33,413 nucleotides of DNA from Candidatus Physcousia equi. GTDB lineage: Bacteria > Bacteroidota > Bacteroidia > Bacteroidales > Bacteroidaceae. The stretch covers positions 1-33,413 of the forward strand of contig JAGHUD010000036.1 of NCBI GenBank assembly GCA_018065005.1. Direction: 5' to 3'. Positions 17,322 through 24,391 of the stretch are shown piece by piece (positions within the stretch are counted from its first letter, which is position 1; each line of letters opens with the position of its first letter). The notes beneath the pieces were generated by a model that was given only the letters and a program-made list of their open reading frames with translations, was not told the DNA's origin and did not search any database. The position numbers and the translations under genes were made by a program.

Positions 17322-18572
17322 TCAGAGCAGGTTGCGGCTGAGATAACGAACGGGGTACCACACGGCAAGCCAGCCCGCCACGAGTACGGTGGCGAAGATA
17401 AGTGCGATGTCCCAAGGATGTATGCTGACGGGGTAGGCTTCGATGATGAAAGAGCCTTCGGTGTCACCCATCGTGATGATGCCAAATTCTTGTTGCGCCC
17501 AGCAGAGGGCAAGACCGATGATGATGCCTAACAGCGCTCCTGCGAGACTGATCATGCGTCCCTCATAGATAAAAATCTTACATATCTGCTGGTTGGTTGC
17601 GCCTAAGTTGCGCAGTGTTTCAACGTCGTTTTTTTTGTCGATCATCAGCATTGATAGCGACCCGATAATGTTGAAACAAGCCACAAGAAGGATGAAGGTG
17701 AGAAAGGCGTAGGCGATGAGCTTTTCAATCTGCATGACGTGGAAGACGTCTTCTTGCTGCTCGTAGCGGTCGCGCACGCAAAAGCGATCGCCCAGTGTTG
17801 CTTCGATCTCCTTCTTGGCACTGGCTATGCTCACCCCCCTCTTCAGTGTGAGATGGATGGCTGTGACTTGTCCTTGCATGTCAAAGATTCGGCGCGCAAA
17901 GCCTAATGTGGTGAGGATGAAATTGGCATCATATTTTGTTTGCTTCACCTGAAAGACAATGCCTGGCATGTAGAGCAATTCTTGATTGAAAGAGGTGAGT
18001 GGGTTGCCCATGTTGATGCGTTCTCCCTTCTTGGGAGCATAGATGCTGAGCGGAGCACCGAAGGAGGCTTGCAACCCCATCTTGTTGGCGAGCTGGATGC
18101 CCAGCACGCCATAGGTGCAGGTGTCGCTCTGCAGGTGTGGCTGCATGGCAGATGGCAGCACGTAGTTGGTGCCGTCGAAGAATAGTTCGCTGGCGTTGTG
18201 CTCGTCGTATGCGTTGAAGTCGAGACCACGCACGGTGACGGCTACCTGATGTTGCCCTTGCACCACAAGGGCTTGCCCATCGACCGTTTCTGTATAGCTC
18301 GAGAGGCAGTCGAGCTGCTTGAGGCGCATGAGGGATGGGTCGTCGGCTGCCAATGCACGTCCTTCCTTGAGCGTTACCTCGAGTTGTGGGTCGAAGGCAG
18401 TGAATAGGTCGGCCACCAGGTCGCGAAAGCCGTTGAAGACGCTTAGCGTGCAGACCAGAGCCATGGTGGCTATGGCCACACCACACACAGCCACGCCCGA
18501 GATGATGTTGATGGCATGGTGGCTCTTCTTGGCGAAGAGATAACGTCGTGCTATAAAGAGAGGTGTGTTCAA
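17322..18572 (-). CDS. LolC/LolE-type ABC transporter permease (FtsX family)
   Basis: A 416-residue inner-membrane protein. TM1 (about 20-45) is followed by a large periplasmic MacB-like domain (about 50-275), three further membrane segments (about 280-310, 335-360 and 385-405), and a short tail. The N-terminal PLFIARRYLFAKKSHHAINI and TMALVCTLSVFNGF are typical of Bacteroidetes LolC/E homologues that extract lipoproteins for transfer to the outer membrane. The start is a TTG (18572-18570) overlapping the rbfA stop as TTGA; no ATG lies nearby and the N-terminus aligns from this codon. The ATPase partner (LolD-like) is not in the window. Confidence 0.88.
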   Translation of the reverse strand: MNTPLFIARRYLFAKKSHHAINIISGVAVCGVAIATMALVCTLSVFNGFRDLVADLFTAFDPQLEVTLKEGRALAADDPSLMRLKQLDCLSSYTETVDGQALVVQGQHQVAVTVRGLDFNAYDEHNASELFFDGTNYVLPSAMQPHLQSDTCTYGVLGIQLANKMGLQASFGAPLSIYAPKKGERINMGNPLTSFNQELLYMPGIVFQVKQTKYDANFILTTLGFARRIFDMQGQVTAIHLTLKRGVSIASAKKEIEATLGDRFCVRDRYEQQEDVFHVMQIEKLIAYAFLTFILLVACFNIIGSLSMLMIDKKNDVETLRNLGATNQQICKIFIYEGRMISLAGALLGIIIGLALCWAQQEFGIITMGDTEGSFIIEAYPVSIHPWDIALIFATVLVAGWLAVWYPVRYLSRNLL

Positions 18573-18904
18573 TTCTTTAGGAGTTCGTCGATGTGTTCAA
18601 CATAGTCGAGGGAGTCATCGACGAAGAACTTGAGTTCGGGGATGATGCGGAGCTGATGACGCACACGCTGTCCAAGTTCGAATCGCACCTGTTTCTGGTT
18701 CGTGTTGATGTTTGACACGATCTCCTCTGCCTTCTCGCTGGGGAAGACACTGAGGTAGACGCGGCAAATGCTGAGGTCGGGGCTAATGCGGCATGCGCTT
18801 ACGCTGACTAAGGTGCCTCGCATTTGGCTGGTTTGGCGTTGAAAAATGTCGCTGAGTTCTTTCTGAAGGAGTCGGGCAATCTTATTCTGTCTTGTTGTTT
18901 CCAT
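18569..18904 (-). CDS. rbfA: Ribosome-binding factor A
   Basis: A 111-residue KH-like protein that binds the 30S subunit and helps mature the 5' end of 16S rRNA. METTRQNKIARLLQKELSDI is the typical first helix; DLSICRVYLSVFPS and the C-terminal LRIIPELKFFVDDSLDYVEHI are typical of RbfA. The gene follows an A-rich repetitive leader and overlaps the next gene by four bases. Confidence 0.93.
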   Translation of the reverse strand: METTRQNKIARLLQKELSDIFQRQTSQMRGTLVSVSACRISPDLSICRVYLSVFPSEKAEEIVSNINTNQKQVRFELGQRVRHQLRIIPELKFFVDDSLDYVEHIDELLKN

Positions 18905-18933
18905 GTGCAGTTTTTTATTTTTTTTTGGGTGGG

Positions 18934-18991
18934 TTTATTCTTTTTTGTTGGTATGGGGCTGTTCTTTATTCTTTTGGGTAGGAGTTTATTC
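18934..18991 (-). repeat. Short repeats in the A/C-rich rbfA leader
   Basis: On the minus strand GAATAAA occurs three times (complement at 18934-18940, 18965-18971, 18985-18991), each followed by A/C-rich, G-poor sequence. The stretch fills the gap between the O-methyltransferase stop and the rbfA ATG. It should be unstructured in RNA and fits the A-rich leaders used by Bacteroidetes in place of Shine-Dalgarno sites. No promoter box was found here. Confidence 0.5.
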
Positions 18992-18992
18992 T

Positions 18993-19712
18993 CTATATTT
19001 TAGGTGTATGGGTTCCTTCTTTTTTCTTAATGATAGTGAGCCCGTCTCGCACGGGAACAATGACTTTCTCGACACTGCTATCTGAGGCAACGAGGTCGTT
19101 GAAGGCTTTGATGCCAAGGGTTTGATGGTCGGAGGGGCGGGTATTCTGCTCTATGACGCGACCATACCAAAGGGTGTTGTCGGCGATAATGTAGCCGCCC
19201 GGACGCACGAGTGGCAGCACCATGCGATAGTAGTCGACATACTGTCTTTTGTCGGCATCGATGAAGACGAGGTCCCAGGGGGTAGGCAGTTGGGGCACGA
19301 TGGAGAGAGCATCGCCTATGTGGAGGTGGATGAATCGGGCGTAGTTGCTTCCCGCAAAGCGAGGACGCAGAAAATCCTCTTGTTCGTCAAAGACTTCAAT
19401 GGTATGGAGCTCAGCTCCTTCTTCGAGCGCTTCAGCCATCGAGAGTGCAGAATATCCGCTGAAGGTGCCGAGTTCGAGCACCCGTTTAGGATGAATCATC
19501 CCCACGAGCATCTTGAGCAATCGCCCTTGTATGTGACCGCTTGCCATCTGTCCATAGGAGAGCTTCATTTGCGTGTCGCGCCAGAGTCGGTGCAGATAGT
19601 CGCCCTCCGCATCAATGTGCTCGCGTATGTATTCGTCCATCATGGCATCCACCTCTGCATTGTCGCTTGCAAGTGGGCTGTATTGCTGGCTTGTTCCCTT
19701 GAATTTTGTCAC
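18993..19712 (-). CDS. SAM-dependent O-methyltransferase (class I, CCoAOMT-like)
   Basis: A roughly 215-240 residue methyltransferase. Motif I is RVLELGTFSGYSALSMAEAL, the acidic IEVFDEQEDF loop follows, and DLVFIDADKRQYVDYY and GGYIIADNTLWYGRV complete the metal-dependent caffeoyl-CoA/catechol OMT pattern (D-x-D and DN). The substrate is unknown. The start is uncertain: GTG at 19712 follows an A-rich leader, ATG-ATG at 19643/19640 would give the usual family length, and a TTG at 19787 would overlap aroQ. It lies downstream of aroQ on the same strand. Confidence 0.87.
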   Translation of the reverse strand: MTKFKGTSQQYSPLASDNAEVDAMMDEYIREHIDAEGDYLHRLWRDTQMKLSYGQMASGHIQGRLLKMLVGMIHPKRVLELGTFSGYSALSMAEALEEGAELHTIEVFDEQEDFLRPRFAGSNYARFIHLHIGDALSIVPQLPTPWDLVFIDADKRQYVDYYRMVLPLVRPGGYIIADNTLWYGRVIEQNTRPSDHQTLGIKAFNDLVASDSSVEKVIVPVRDGLTIIKKKEGTHTPKI

Positions 19713-19758
19713 GCTTCTTCTTAACGTTGTTGTGCTTTTGTTTTTTGTTGTTGCTCGA

Positions 19759-20187
19759 TCACGCTTGATGTTTGATGATAGCCTCAATGCCCAGTCGGTA
19801 GGAGTCGAGACCGAAGCCGCAGATGACGCCGAGACATCCGGCGCTAATCATGCTGTGGTGGCGAAAATCTTCGCGTTGGTGCACATTGCTGATGTGCACC
19901 TCGACCACAGGTGCAGGCACCGCTTTGATGGCATCGAGCAGAGCCACACTTGTGTGGGTGTAGGCACCCGCATTGAGCACGATGCCGTCGCACGCATAGC
20001 CCGCCTCATGTATGCAGTCGATGAGGTCTCCTTCGTGGTTGCTTTGCATGAAGCGCAACTGCAGGTCGGGATAGCGCAGTCTCAGTTGTTCGAGATAGGA
20101 CTCAAAGCCTTGTGTGCCATAGATGTCGGGTTCTCGTCGTCCGAGGAGGTTGAGGTTGGGCCCATTGATAATTTGTATAGTCTTCAT
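19759..20187 (-). CDS. aroQ: 3-dehydroquinate dehydratase, type II
   Basis: A 142-residue dodecamer-forming enzyme of the shikimate pathway. IINGPNLNLLGRREPDIYG carries the flexible active-site loop with catalytic Arg and Tyr. NAGAYTHTSVALLDAI and VEVHISNVHQREDFRHHS supply the Asn, His and Arg substrate contacts. Length and motifs are complete. It is transcribed from a promoter that overlaps the divergent xerD promoter. Confidence 0.96.
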   Translation of the reverse strand: MKTIQIINGPNLNLLGRREPDIYGTQGFESYLEQLRLRYPDLQLRFMQSNHEGDLIDCIHEAGYACDGIVLNAGAYTHTSVALLDAIKAVPAPVVEVHISNVHQREDFRHHSMISAGCLGVICGFGLDSYRLGIEAIIKHQA

Positions 20188-20207
20188 TCGATAATTTTCG
20201 TTCGGAA

Positions 20208-20239
20208 TTTGTGTGTTCTTCCAAAAAAGTGTAATTTTG
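20208..20239 (+). promoter_or_regulatory. xerD promoter (Bacteroidetes type)
   Basis: TTTG at 20208-20211 and TAATTTTG at 20232-20239 are separated by exactly 20 bases, a full match to the Bacteroidetes -33/-7 promoter. The start is expected near 20246, about 60 bases before the xerD ATG. Confidence 0.75.
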
Positions 20240-20242
20240 CGA

Positions 20243-20274
20243 CAAAGTTACGAAAAATGGCTCGTGAAAGCAAA
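20243..20274 (-). promoter_or_regulatory. aroQ promoter (Bacteroidetes type), overlapping the xerD promoter
   Basis: On the minus strand TTTG (20274-20271), 20 bases, then TAACTTTG (20250-20243) match the same consensus. The start is expected near 20236, inside the -7 box of the xerD promoter, about 49 bases before the aroQ ATG. Confidence 0.75.
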
Positions 20275-20307
20275 TTTTTCGTTCATTTTCTCTCCATTTC
20301 AAGTTAG

Positions 20308-21237
20308 ATGAAAGTAGAAATAGTGGGCCACAGTGTGCCTCAAGACATCATTCGCCGCTATGAGCAATACCTCCGTCTGGAGCGCAACAACAGCAAGAAC
20401 ACGCAGGAGAACTATCTGTTTGACCTGCAGAAGCTCGTGTCGTATATGGACGATGAAGGTATCGATTTTCGCAAAATCACTCTTGAGCAGCTCGACCACT
20501 TTGCCTCTGTCATGCGCGACTTGGGCATATCGCCACGCTCGCTTGCTCGGATTCTGAGCGGTGTGCGTTCATTCTATCGTTTTCTTACGCTCGAAACGGA
20601 GGTGCCCACCGACCCCACGGAATTGCTCGTTTCTCCCAACATCGGCAAACATCTGCCCGAGGTGCTCTCGGTGGACGAAATCAATGCCATCGAAGACGCC
20701 ATCGACCCAGCCATGCGTGAGTATCAGCGCGACCTTGCCATCATCGAAACCCTCTATGGCTGCGGATTGCGCGTGAGCGAACTATGCGAACTGCTCATCA
20801 GTAATCTCTATTTGGAGGAAGGTTATGTGCGGGTGCGGGGCAAGGGTAACAAGGAGCGCGTAGTGCCCATCTCGCAACGTGCTATCGATGAGCTGACCAA
20901 GTGGTTTGCGCAGCGCAGCGAGTTGGCTGTCAAAAAAGGGCACGAGGACTACGTGTTTGTGTCCATGCGACGTGGCACAAAACTCTCGCGCATCACCCTT
21001 TTTGTGCGCATCAAGCAGCTTGCTGCGTTGGCTGGCATCACCAAGAATATCTCACCCCACACGTTCCGACATAGTTTTGCGACCCATCTGCTCGAAGGAG
21101 GAGCGCATCTGCGCGCCATTCAGGCAATGCTCGGGCACGAGAGTATATCCACGACAGAGATCTACACCCATCTCGACCGTTCTCGCTTGCGTGAAGAGAT
21201 TCTTCTCCATCATCCACGCAATATCCTCCACTCCTAA
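20308..21237 (+). CDS. xerD: Site-specific tyrosine recombinase XerC/XerD (chromosome dimer resolution)
   Basis: A 309-residue recombinase. The N-terminal SAM-like core-binding domain (about 10-100) precedes the catalytic domain with a complete set of residues: R155 (CGLRVSEL), K179 (RGKGNKER), H251 and R254 (SPHTFRHSFATHLL), H277 (LGHESI) and nucleophile Y286 (TTEIYTHLD). The length and lone chromosomal context, divergent from aroQ, fit the housekeeping XerD rather than an integrase; no attachment sites or mobile genes lie near. Confidence 0.93.
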   Translation: MKVEIVGHSVPQDIIRRYEQYLRLERNNSKNTQENYLFDLQKLVSYMDDEGIDFRKITLEQLDHFASVMRDLGISPRSLARILSGVRSFYRFLTLETEVPTDPTELLVSPNIGKHLPEVLSVDEINAIEDAIDPAMREYQRDLAIIETLYGCGLRVSELCELLISNLYLEEGYVRVRGKGNKERVVPISQRAIDELTKWFAQRSELAVKKGHEDYVFVSMRRGTKLSRITLFVRIKQLAALAGITKNISPHTFRHSFATHLLEGGAHLRAIQAMLGHESISTTEIYTHLDRSRLREEILLHHPRNILHS

Positions 21238-21322
21238 TATGTTATTTTGTATAAGTTTCTATGCTGTATATATAAACTTTGTTAAGCAGGATTCGTAGTC
21301 CAGCTTTTTTTGTATATTCCGG

Positions 21323-21353
21323 TTGGTAGTCTCAGAGAAAAATAGTAACTTTG
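21323..21353 (+). promoter_or_regulatory. Promoter of the repeat-leader lipoprotein gene
   Basis: TTG (21323-21325), 20 bases, then TAACTTTG (21346-21353) match the Bacteroidetes promoter. A start near 21360 would give a leader of about 160 bases before the ATG at 21520, almost wholly made of repeats. Confidence 0.75.
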
Positions 21354-21388
21354 CAGCGCTTATAGTCTGAGCAGCGCTTATAGTCTGA
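21353..21388 (+). repeat. Exact 18-nt tandem duplication at the transcript start
   Basis: GCAGCGCTTATAGTCTGA occurs twice in direct succession (21353-21370 and 21371-21388) with no mismatch. The first copy begins at the last base of the -7 box and spans the expected start site. Confidence 0.9.
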
Positions 21389-21397
21389 CAAGAGACA

Positions 21398-21520
21398 GTC
21401 GAAACGACAAGACACCAACCGAAACGACAAAGACATTAGTCGAAACGACAAGACACCAACCGAAACGACAAAAACATTAACTGAAACGACAAAATACTAA
21501 ATAAAACGATAGACCATTTA
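21398..21520 (+). repeat. Phased 20/21-nt leader repeats (three 41-nt units)
   Basis: CGAAACGACAA or a close variant starts at 21400, 21420, 21441, 21461, 21482 and, degenerate, at 21502. Spacing therefore alternates 20, 21, 20, 21, 20. Pairs form 41-nt units: 21398-21438 and 21439-21479 differ at one base, and 21480-21520 is a diverged third unit that ends at the A of the ATG. The array is A/C-rich, lies inside the predicted leader and is not coding (41 is not a multiple of three). It could be an unstructured translation enhancer or a regulator-binding array; function is unknown. Confidence 0.9.
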
Positions 21521-22293
21521 TGAAAAAGAACATTCTCATGCTCGCTGCAGGAAGCGCGCTTGTGCTTACCAGTTGCTCCAAGCTTGGTGCCTTGAAGGCC
21601 GACAATTTTACCGTGACTCCCACTCCTATGGAGGCCGTAGGCGGTCAAGTGCCAGTAACGATCAACGGAACCTTCCCCCAAAAGTATATGAAGAAGAAGG
21701 CACAGGTGACCGTCGTGCCCGTGCTCAAGTATCAGGGTGGCGAGGCACAGGGCCAGACAGCCAGCTTCCAGGGTGAAAAGGTAGAAGGCAACGCCCAGAC
21801 CATCCAATATAAGGTGGGTGGCAACTACACGATGAAGAGCACTTGGCAGTTCACCGAAGAGATGCTCCAAAGCGACCTCTATCTGCAGTTCGATGCCATG
21901 CTCGGCAACAAGAAGGTGACCATCCCTGAGGTGAAGGTGGGCTACGGCGTCGTAGCCACGAGCGCCTTGCTCGGTCGCTGTCTCACGAGTGCCAATGCCA
22001 GCCTTGCTCCCGACGCATTCCAGCGTGTCATTGAGCAGAAGCAGGAAGCAAGCATCAAGTTCCTCATTGCGCAAGCCAACATACGCACCAGCGAGATGCA
22101 GAGCTTGAAGATGAAGGACCTCGTGAAGGTGCTGCGCGAAATCAACGACAACGAAGAGAGTCGCGCCCTGCAAAGCATTGAAGTGAGCGCCTATGCATCG
22201 CCCGATGGCAAGTACACCTTCAACGAGAAACTCGCAGAGCGTCGTCAGGATGCCAGTGCCAGCTATCTCTCTCAAAAGAGCTCAAGAAGATAA
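21520..22293 (+). CDS. Lipoprotein, N-terminal part of a frame-shifted OmpA-like/TPR gene
   Basis: A 257-residue product. A lipoprotein signal has its lipobox cysteine at C19 (LVLTSC). A beta-rich domain (about 27-130) is followed by an alpha-helical region, then SIEVSAYASPDGKYTFNEKL, which resembles the peptidoglycan-binding OmpA core. The frame ends abnormally in SQKSSRR and a stop, and the natural continuation (KELKKIKMDADID) is in another frame. The ancestral gene was probably one ~564-residue outer-membrane-associated lipoprotein spanning to 23216. It has its own strong promoter and the repeat leader. As it stands this is a truncated protein, or the sequence has an error. Confidence 0.8.
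   Translation: MKKNILMLAAGSALVLTSCSKLGALKADNFTVTPTPMEAVGGQVPVTINGTFPQKYMKKKAQVTVVPVLKYQGGEAQGQTASFQGEKVEGNAQTIQYKVGGNYTMKSTWQFTEEMLQSDLYLQFDAMLGNKKVTIPEVKVGYGVVATSALLGRCLTSANASLAPDAFQRVIEQKQEASIKFLIAQANIRTSEMQSLKMKDLVKVLREINDNEESRALQSIEVSAYASPDGKYTFNEKLAERRQDASASYLSQKSSRR
22267..22277 (+). other. CT-repeat frameshift site splitting the lipoprotein gene
   Basis: CTCTCTC (22267-22273) followed by AAAA breaks the frame. Removing one CT would read TAT CTC TCA AAA GAG CTC, joining both halves without gap (Y-L-S-K-E-L-K-K). Dinucleotide slippage from two to three CT units is the simplest cause. The tract is not a standard -1 slippery heptamer. Confidence 0.75.
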
Positions 22294-22295
22294 AG

Positions 22296-23216
22296 ATGGA
22301 TGCCGACATCGACACCCGCTTCACAGCAGAGGACTGGGAAGGCTTCCAACAACTCATCTCGCAGTCAAACCTGCAGGACAAGGATGTCATCCTGCGTGTG
22401 CTCTCTATGTATGAGGACCCCGAGCAGCGTGAACAGCAAATCAAGAATATGAGCGAAATCTATACCGACATCAAGGAGGGCATCATGCCCGAGTTGCGTC
22501 GTGCCCGTCTCATCGTCAACTATGAAATCATAGGCCGCAGCGACGAACAGATTATCGCTCAGTATGCCAAAGATGCCAGCCAGCTCAGCGTCGAGGAACT
22601 TCTCTATGGCGCAGGCACACTCATGGACAAAGATGCTGACAAACAAGCATGGCTCGAAAAGACCGCACAGCTCTATCCCTCCGACTATCGTGCCTATAAC
22701 AACATGGCACAACTGGCCTACGCTAAGGGTGACAAGGATGGCGTGAAGAACTTCCTGAACAAGGCACAGGCTGTAAGCGCCAACGCTCCTCAGGTGAACA
22801 CCAACTTTGCCCTCATGGCACTCACAGAAGGCAATGTGCAGGCTGCAGAGCAGTATCTGGCCAAGGGCAGCGGTAGTGACAGTTTCAACGAGATCATGGG
22901 CGCACTCAATCTGGCAAAGGGCAACTACACCCAAGCGGCACAGAGCCTGAATGGCGTGAAGGGCAACACCGCTCTCCTGGCGCAACTGCTCAACAAGGAC
23001 TATGCAGCAGCAAAGCAGACTTTGGGCAGCATTGCTAACCCCGATGCCACCACCGCCTATCTGCAGGCTGTGCTTGCAGCACGCACCGGTGACACTGCAG
23101 CACTCACCTCTGCACTCCGCTCTGCCATCCAGCAGGATCCCTCACTCGCACAGCGTGCGCTCCGCGACCTCGCATTTTCGAAGTACGCCAGCACGGTGAA
23201 GAGCCTGACAAAATAA
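22296..23216 (+). CDS. TPR-repeat C-terminal part of the frame-shifted lipoprotein gene
   Basis: A 306-residue frame that opens at an ATG 2 bases after the stop of the first part. The in-frame reading continues upstream to the slippage tract (22275), which shows the ATG is internal to the original gene. It has no signal peptide. RFTAEDWEGFQQLI and VILRVLSMYEDPEQREQQI begin a helical region. TPR-like helices follow: YRAYNNMAQLAYAKGDKDGVKNF, then NFALMALTEGNVQAAEQYL, then ALNLAKGNYTQAAQSL. TPRs mediate protein contacts. If made alone it would be cytoplasmic and probably useless; read-through after slippage would restore a periplasm-facing lipoprotein. Confidence 0.8.
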   Translation: MDADIDTRFTAEDWEGFQQLISQSNLQDKDVILRVLSMYEDPEQREQQIKNMSEIYTDIKEGIMPELRRARLIVNYEIIGRSDEQIIAQYAKDASQLSVEELLYGAGTLMDKDADKQAWLEKTAQLYPSDYRAYNNMAQLAYAKGDKDGVKNFLNKAQAVSANAPQVNTNFALMALTEGNVQAAEQYLAKGSGSDSFNEIMGALNLAKGNYTQAAQSLNGVKGNTALLAQLLNKDYAAAKQTLGSIANPDATTAYLQAVLAARTGDTAALTSALRSAIQQDPSLAQRALRDLAFSKYASTVKSLTK

Positions 23217-23230
23217 TCTGATAAGCAAGC

Positions 23231-23270
23231 GACGACGGAGCATGGAGCAACGCCTCTGTTCTCCGTCGTC
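23231..23270. other. Long inverted repeat after the TPR gene
   Basis: GACGACGGAG (23231-23240) and CTCCGTCGTC (23261-23270) form a perfect 10-bp stem around 20 bases. No T run follows, so it may be a weak terminator or an mRNA-end stabiliser 14 bases past the stop. Confidence 0.5.
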
Positions 23271-23302
23271 AAACAATAAAGCCAACGCCTAAGAGTCCAA
23301 CC

Positions 23303-24346
23303 ATGTGCCGAATGAAGACATTATGTTTCCGCTGCTCTGTTCTCGTTGCTACGTTGCTCTGCCTATTGCTCGCAGCATGTGGAACGCGCAAGGGACAACT
23401 GCGCATCAGGGGACAGTATGAGAACATCAAGCAAGGCGAGTTCTTGCTCATCAGCACCGATGGTGGTCTCAACCGTGTCGACACACTGCATGTGCGCGGT
23501 GGTGAGTTCGACTACGAGACAGAGTTGGACCACGATGCCACCTTTTGCATCATCTACCCCAACCACGCGCAACTTGTTCTGTGGGCACATAGTGGTGACT
23601 ATATCAAGATTACGGGCGATGCGCAAGACCTGTGGCATGTCAAAGTGAAGGGAAACGATGAAAATGAACTCTACACGCAGTTTCGCCAGCGATGCGCCCT
23701 AAGCGACACGCTGCAACTCCGCTCCGCTGCTGCAGCCTTCATACGCGAACACCCCTCCAGCCCAGTGGCAAACCACCTGCTCTGTCAGTATTTCGTGCAA
23801 ACGGATGGTGTGCCGCGCGACAGCACCATGGCGCTCTACGGGGCCATCCATGAGGCTTTGCCAAACGATGCACAAGTGGCGATGTTGGGAGGACTCATCC
23901 ATCAGCGCTATGCACTCGTTGCCGGAGAACCTGTGCCTGACTTCGATGTGTTGGACACAGACTCTGTGCATCACACCCTCAAGCACTACGCAGGCAAGCG
24001 TCTCGTGCTCTATTTCTGGGCAGGATGGCAGGGAAATGGCAGCGCACTCCACCGCGAACTCTCTGCGCTGCGCGACAAAGCAGCGACGTCGGCGACCACT
24101 CCTGTCGAGTTGTTAGGCTATAGCCTCGACTACGACTCGCTCACATACTCCATCCATAAACCATCCGCTGAGCGGAATATTCCCACCTGTTGCGACTTGC
24201 AGGGCTTCTCTTCGCTGTTGCCCGCACAGTGGGGTGTCCGCCATGTGCCTTACTTCGTCGTGGTCGGACCCACGGGCAAGATAGAGTTCCTCTCTCGCGA
24301 CCTTTCCTCCATCACCACCTCTGTCGAGCGACTGATGAAGCACTAA
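23303..24346 (+). CDS. Thioredoxin-fold lipoprotein lacking the CxxC (DUF4369-type N-domain)
   Basis: A 347-residue predicted lipoprotein. The signal ends in LLLAAC with C26, or C23 if the Met at 23312 is used. A beta-rich DUF4369-like domain (about 30-120), a helical linker (about 120-200) and a thioredoxin/TlpA domain (about 208-345) follow. The last starts GEPVPDFDVLD and has the strand VLYFWAGW and a cis-Pro loop (VRHVPYFVVVGPTGKI). The redox motif expected right after FWAxW is absent: Q243-G244-N245-G246 stands where WCxxC belongs. It therefore cannot be a dithiol oxidoreductase and may be a binding or scaffold protein. It is anchored in the envelope and lies 86 bases after the TPR gene. 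Confidence 0.87.
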   Translation: MCRMKTLCFRCSVLVATLLCLLLAACGTRKGQLRIRGQYENIKQGEFLLISTDGGLNRVDTLHVRGGEFDYETELDHDATFCIIYPNHAQLVLWAHSGDYIKITGDAQDLWHVKVKGNDENELYTQFRQRCALSDTLQLRSAAAAFIREHPSSPVANHLLCQYFVQTDGVPRDSTMALYGAIHEALPNDAQVAMLGGLIHQRYALVAGEPVPDFDVLDTDSVHHTLKHYAGKRLVLYFWAGWQGNGSALHRELSALRDKAATSATTPVELLGYSLDYDSLTYSIHKPSAERNIPTCCDLQGFSSLLPAQWGVRHVPYFVVVGPTGKIEFLSRDLSSITTSVERLMKH

Positions 24347-24391
24347 ACAACAATTTCCCCATCACCTTTAAACATTCTTTATTTCTTCTAC

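Noticed and set aside
20308..21237. Tyrosine recombinase as the integrase of a mobile element
   Set aside because: Its length, full housekeeping XerD residues and divergent placement with aroQ fit the chromosomal enzyme; no attachment-site repeats or cargo were seen.
21398..21520. Regular repeats as a CRISPR array
   Set aside because: Units are 20-21 bases in total with near-identical spacers, there are no cas genes, and the array sits in a gene leader.
22267..22300. Programmed -1 ribosomal frameshift in the lipoprotein gene
   Set aside because: The tract T-CAA-AAG is not a good slippery heptamer and no strong downstream stem was found; a CT slippage explains the break exactly.
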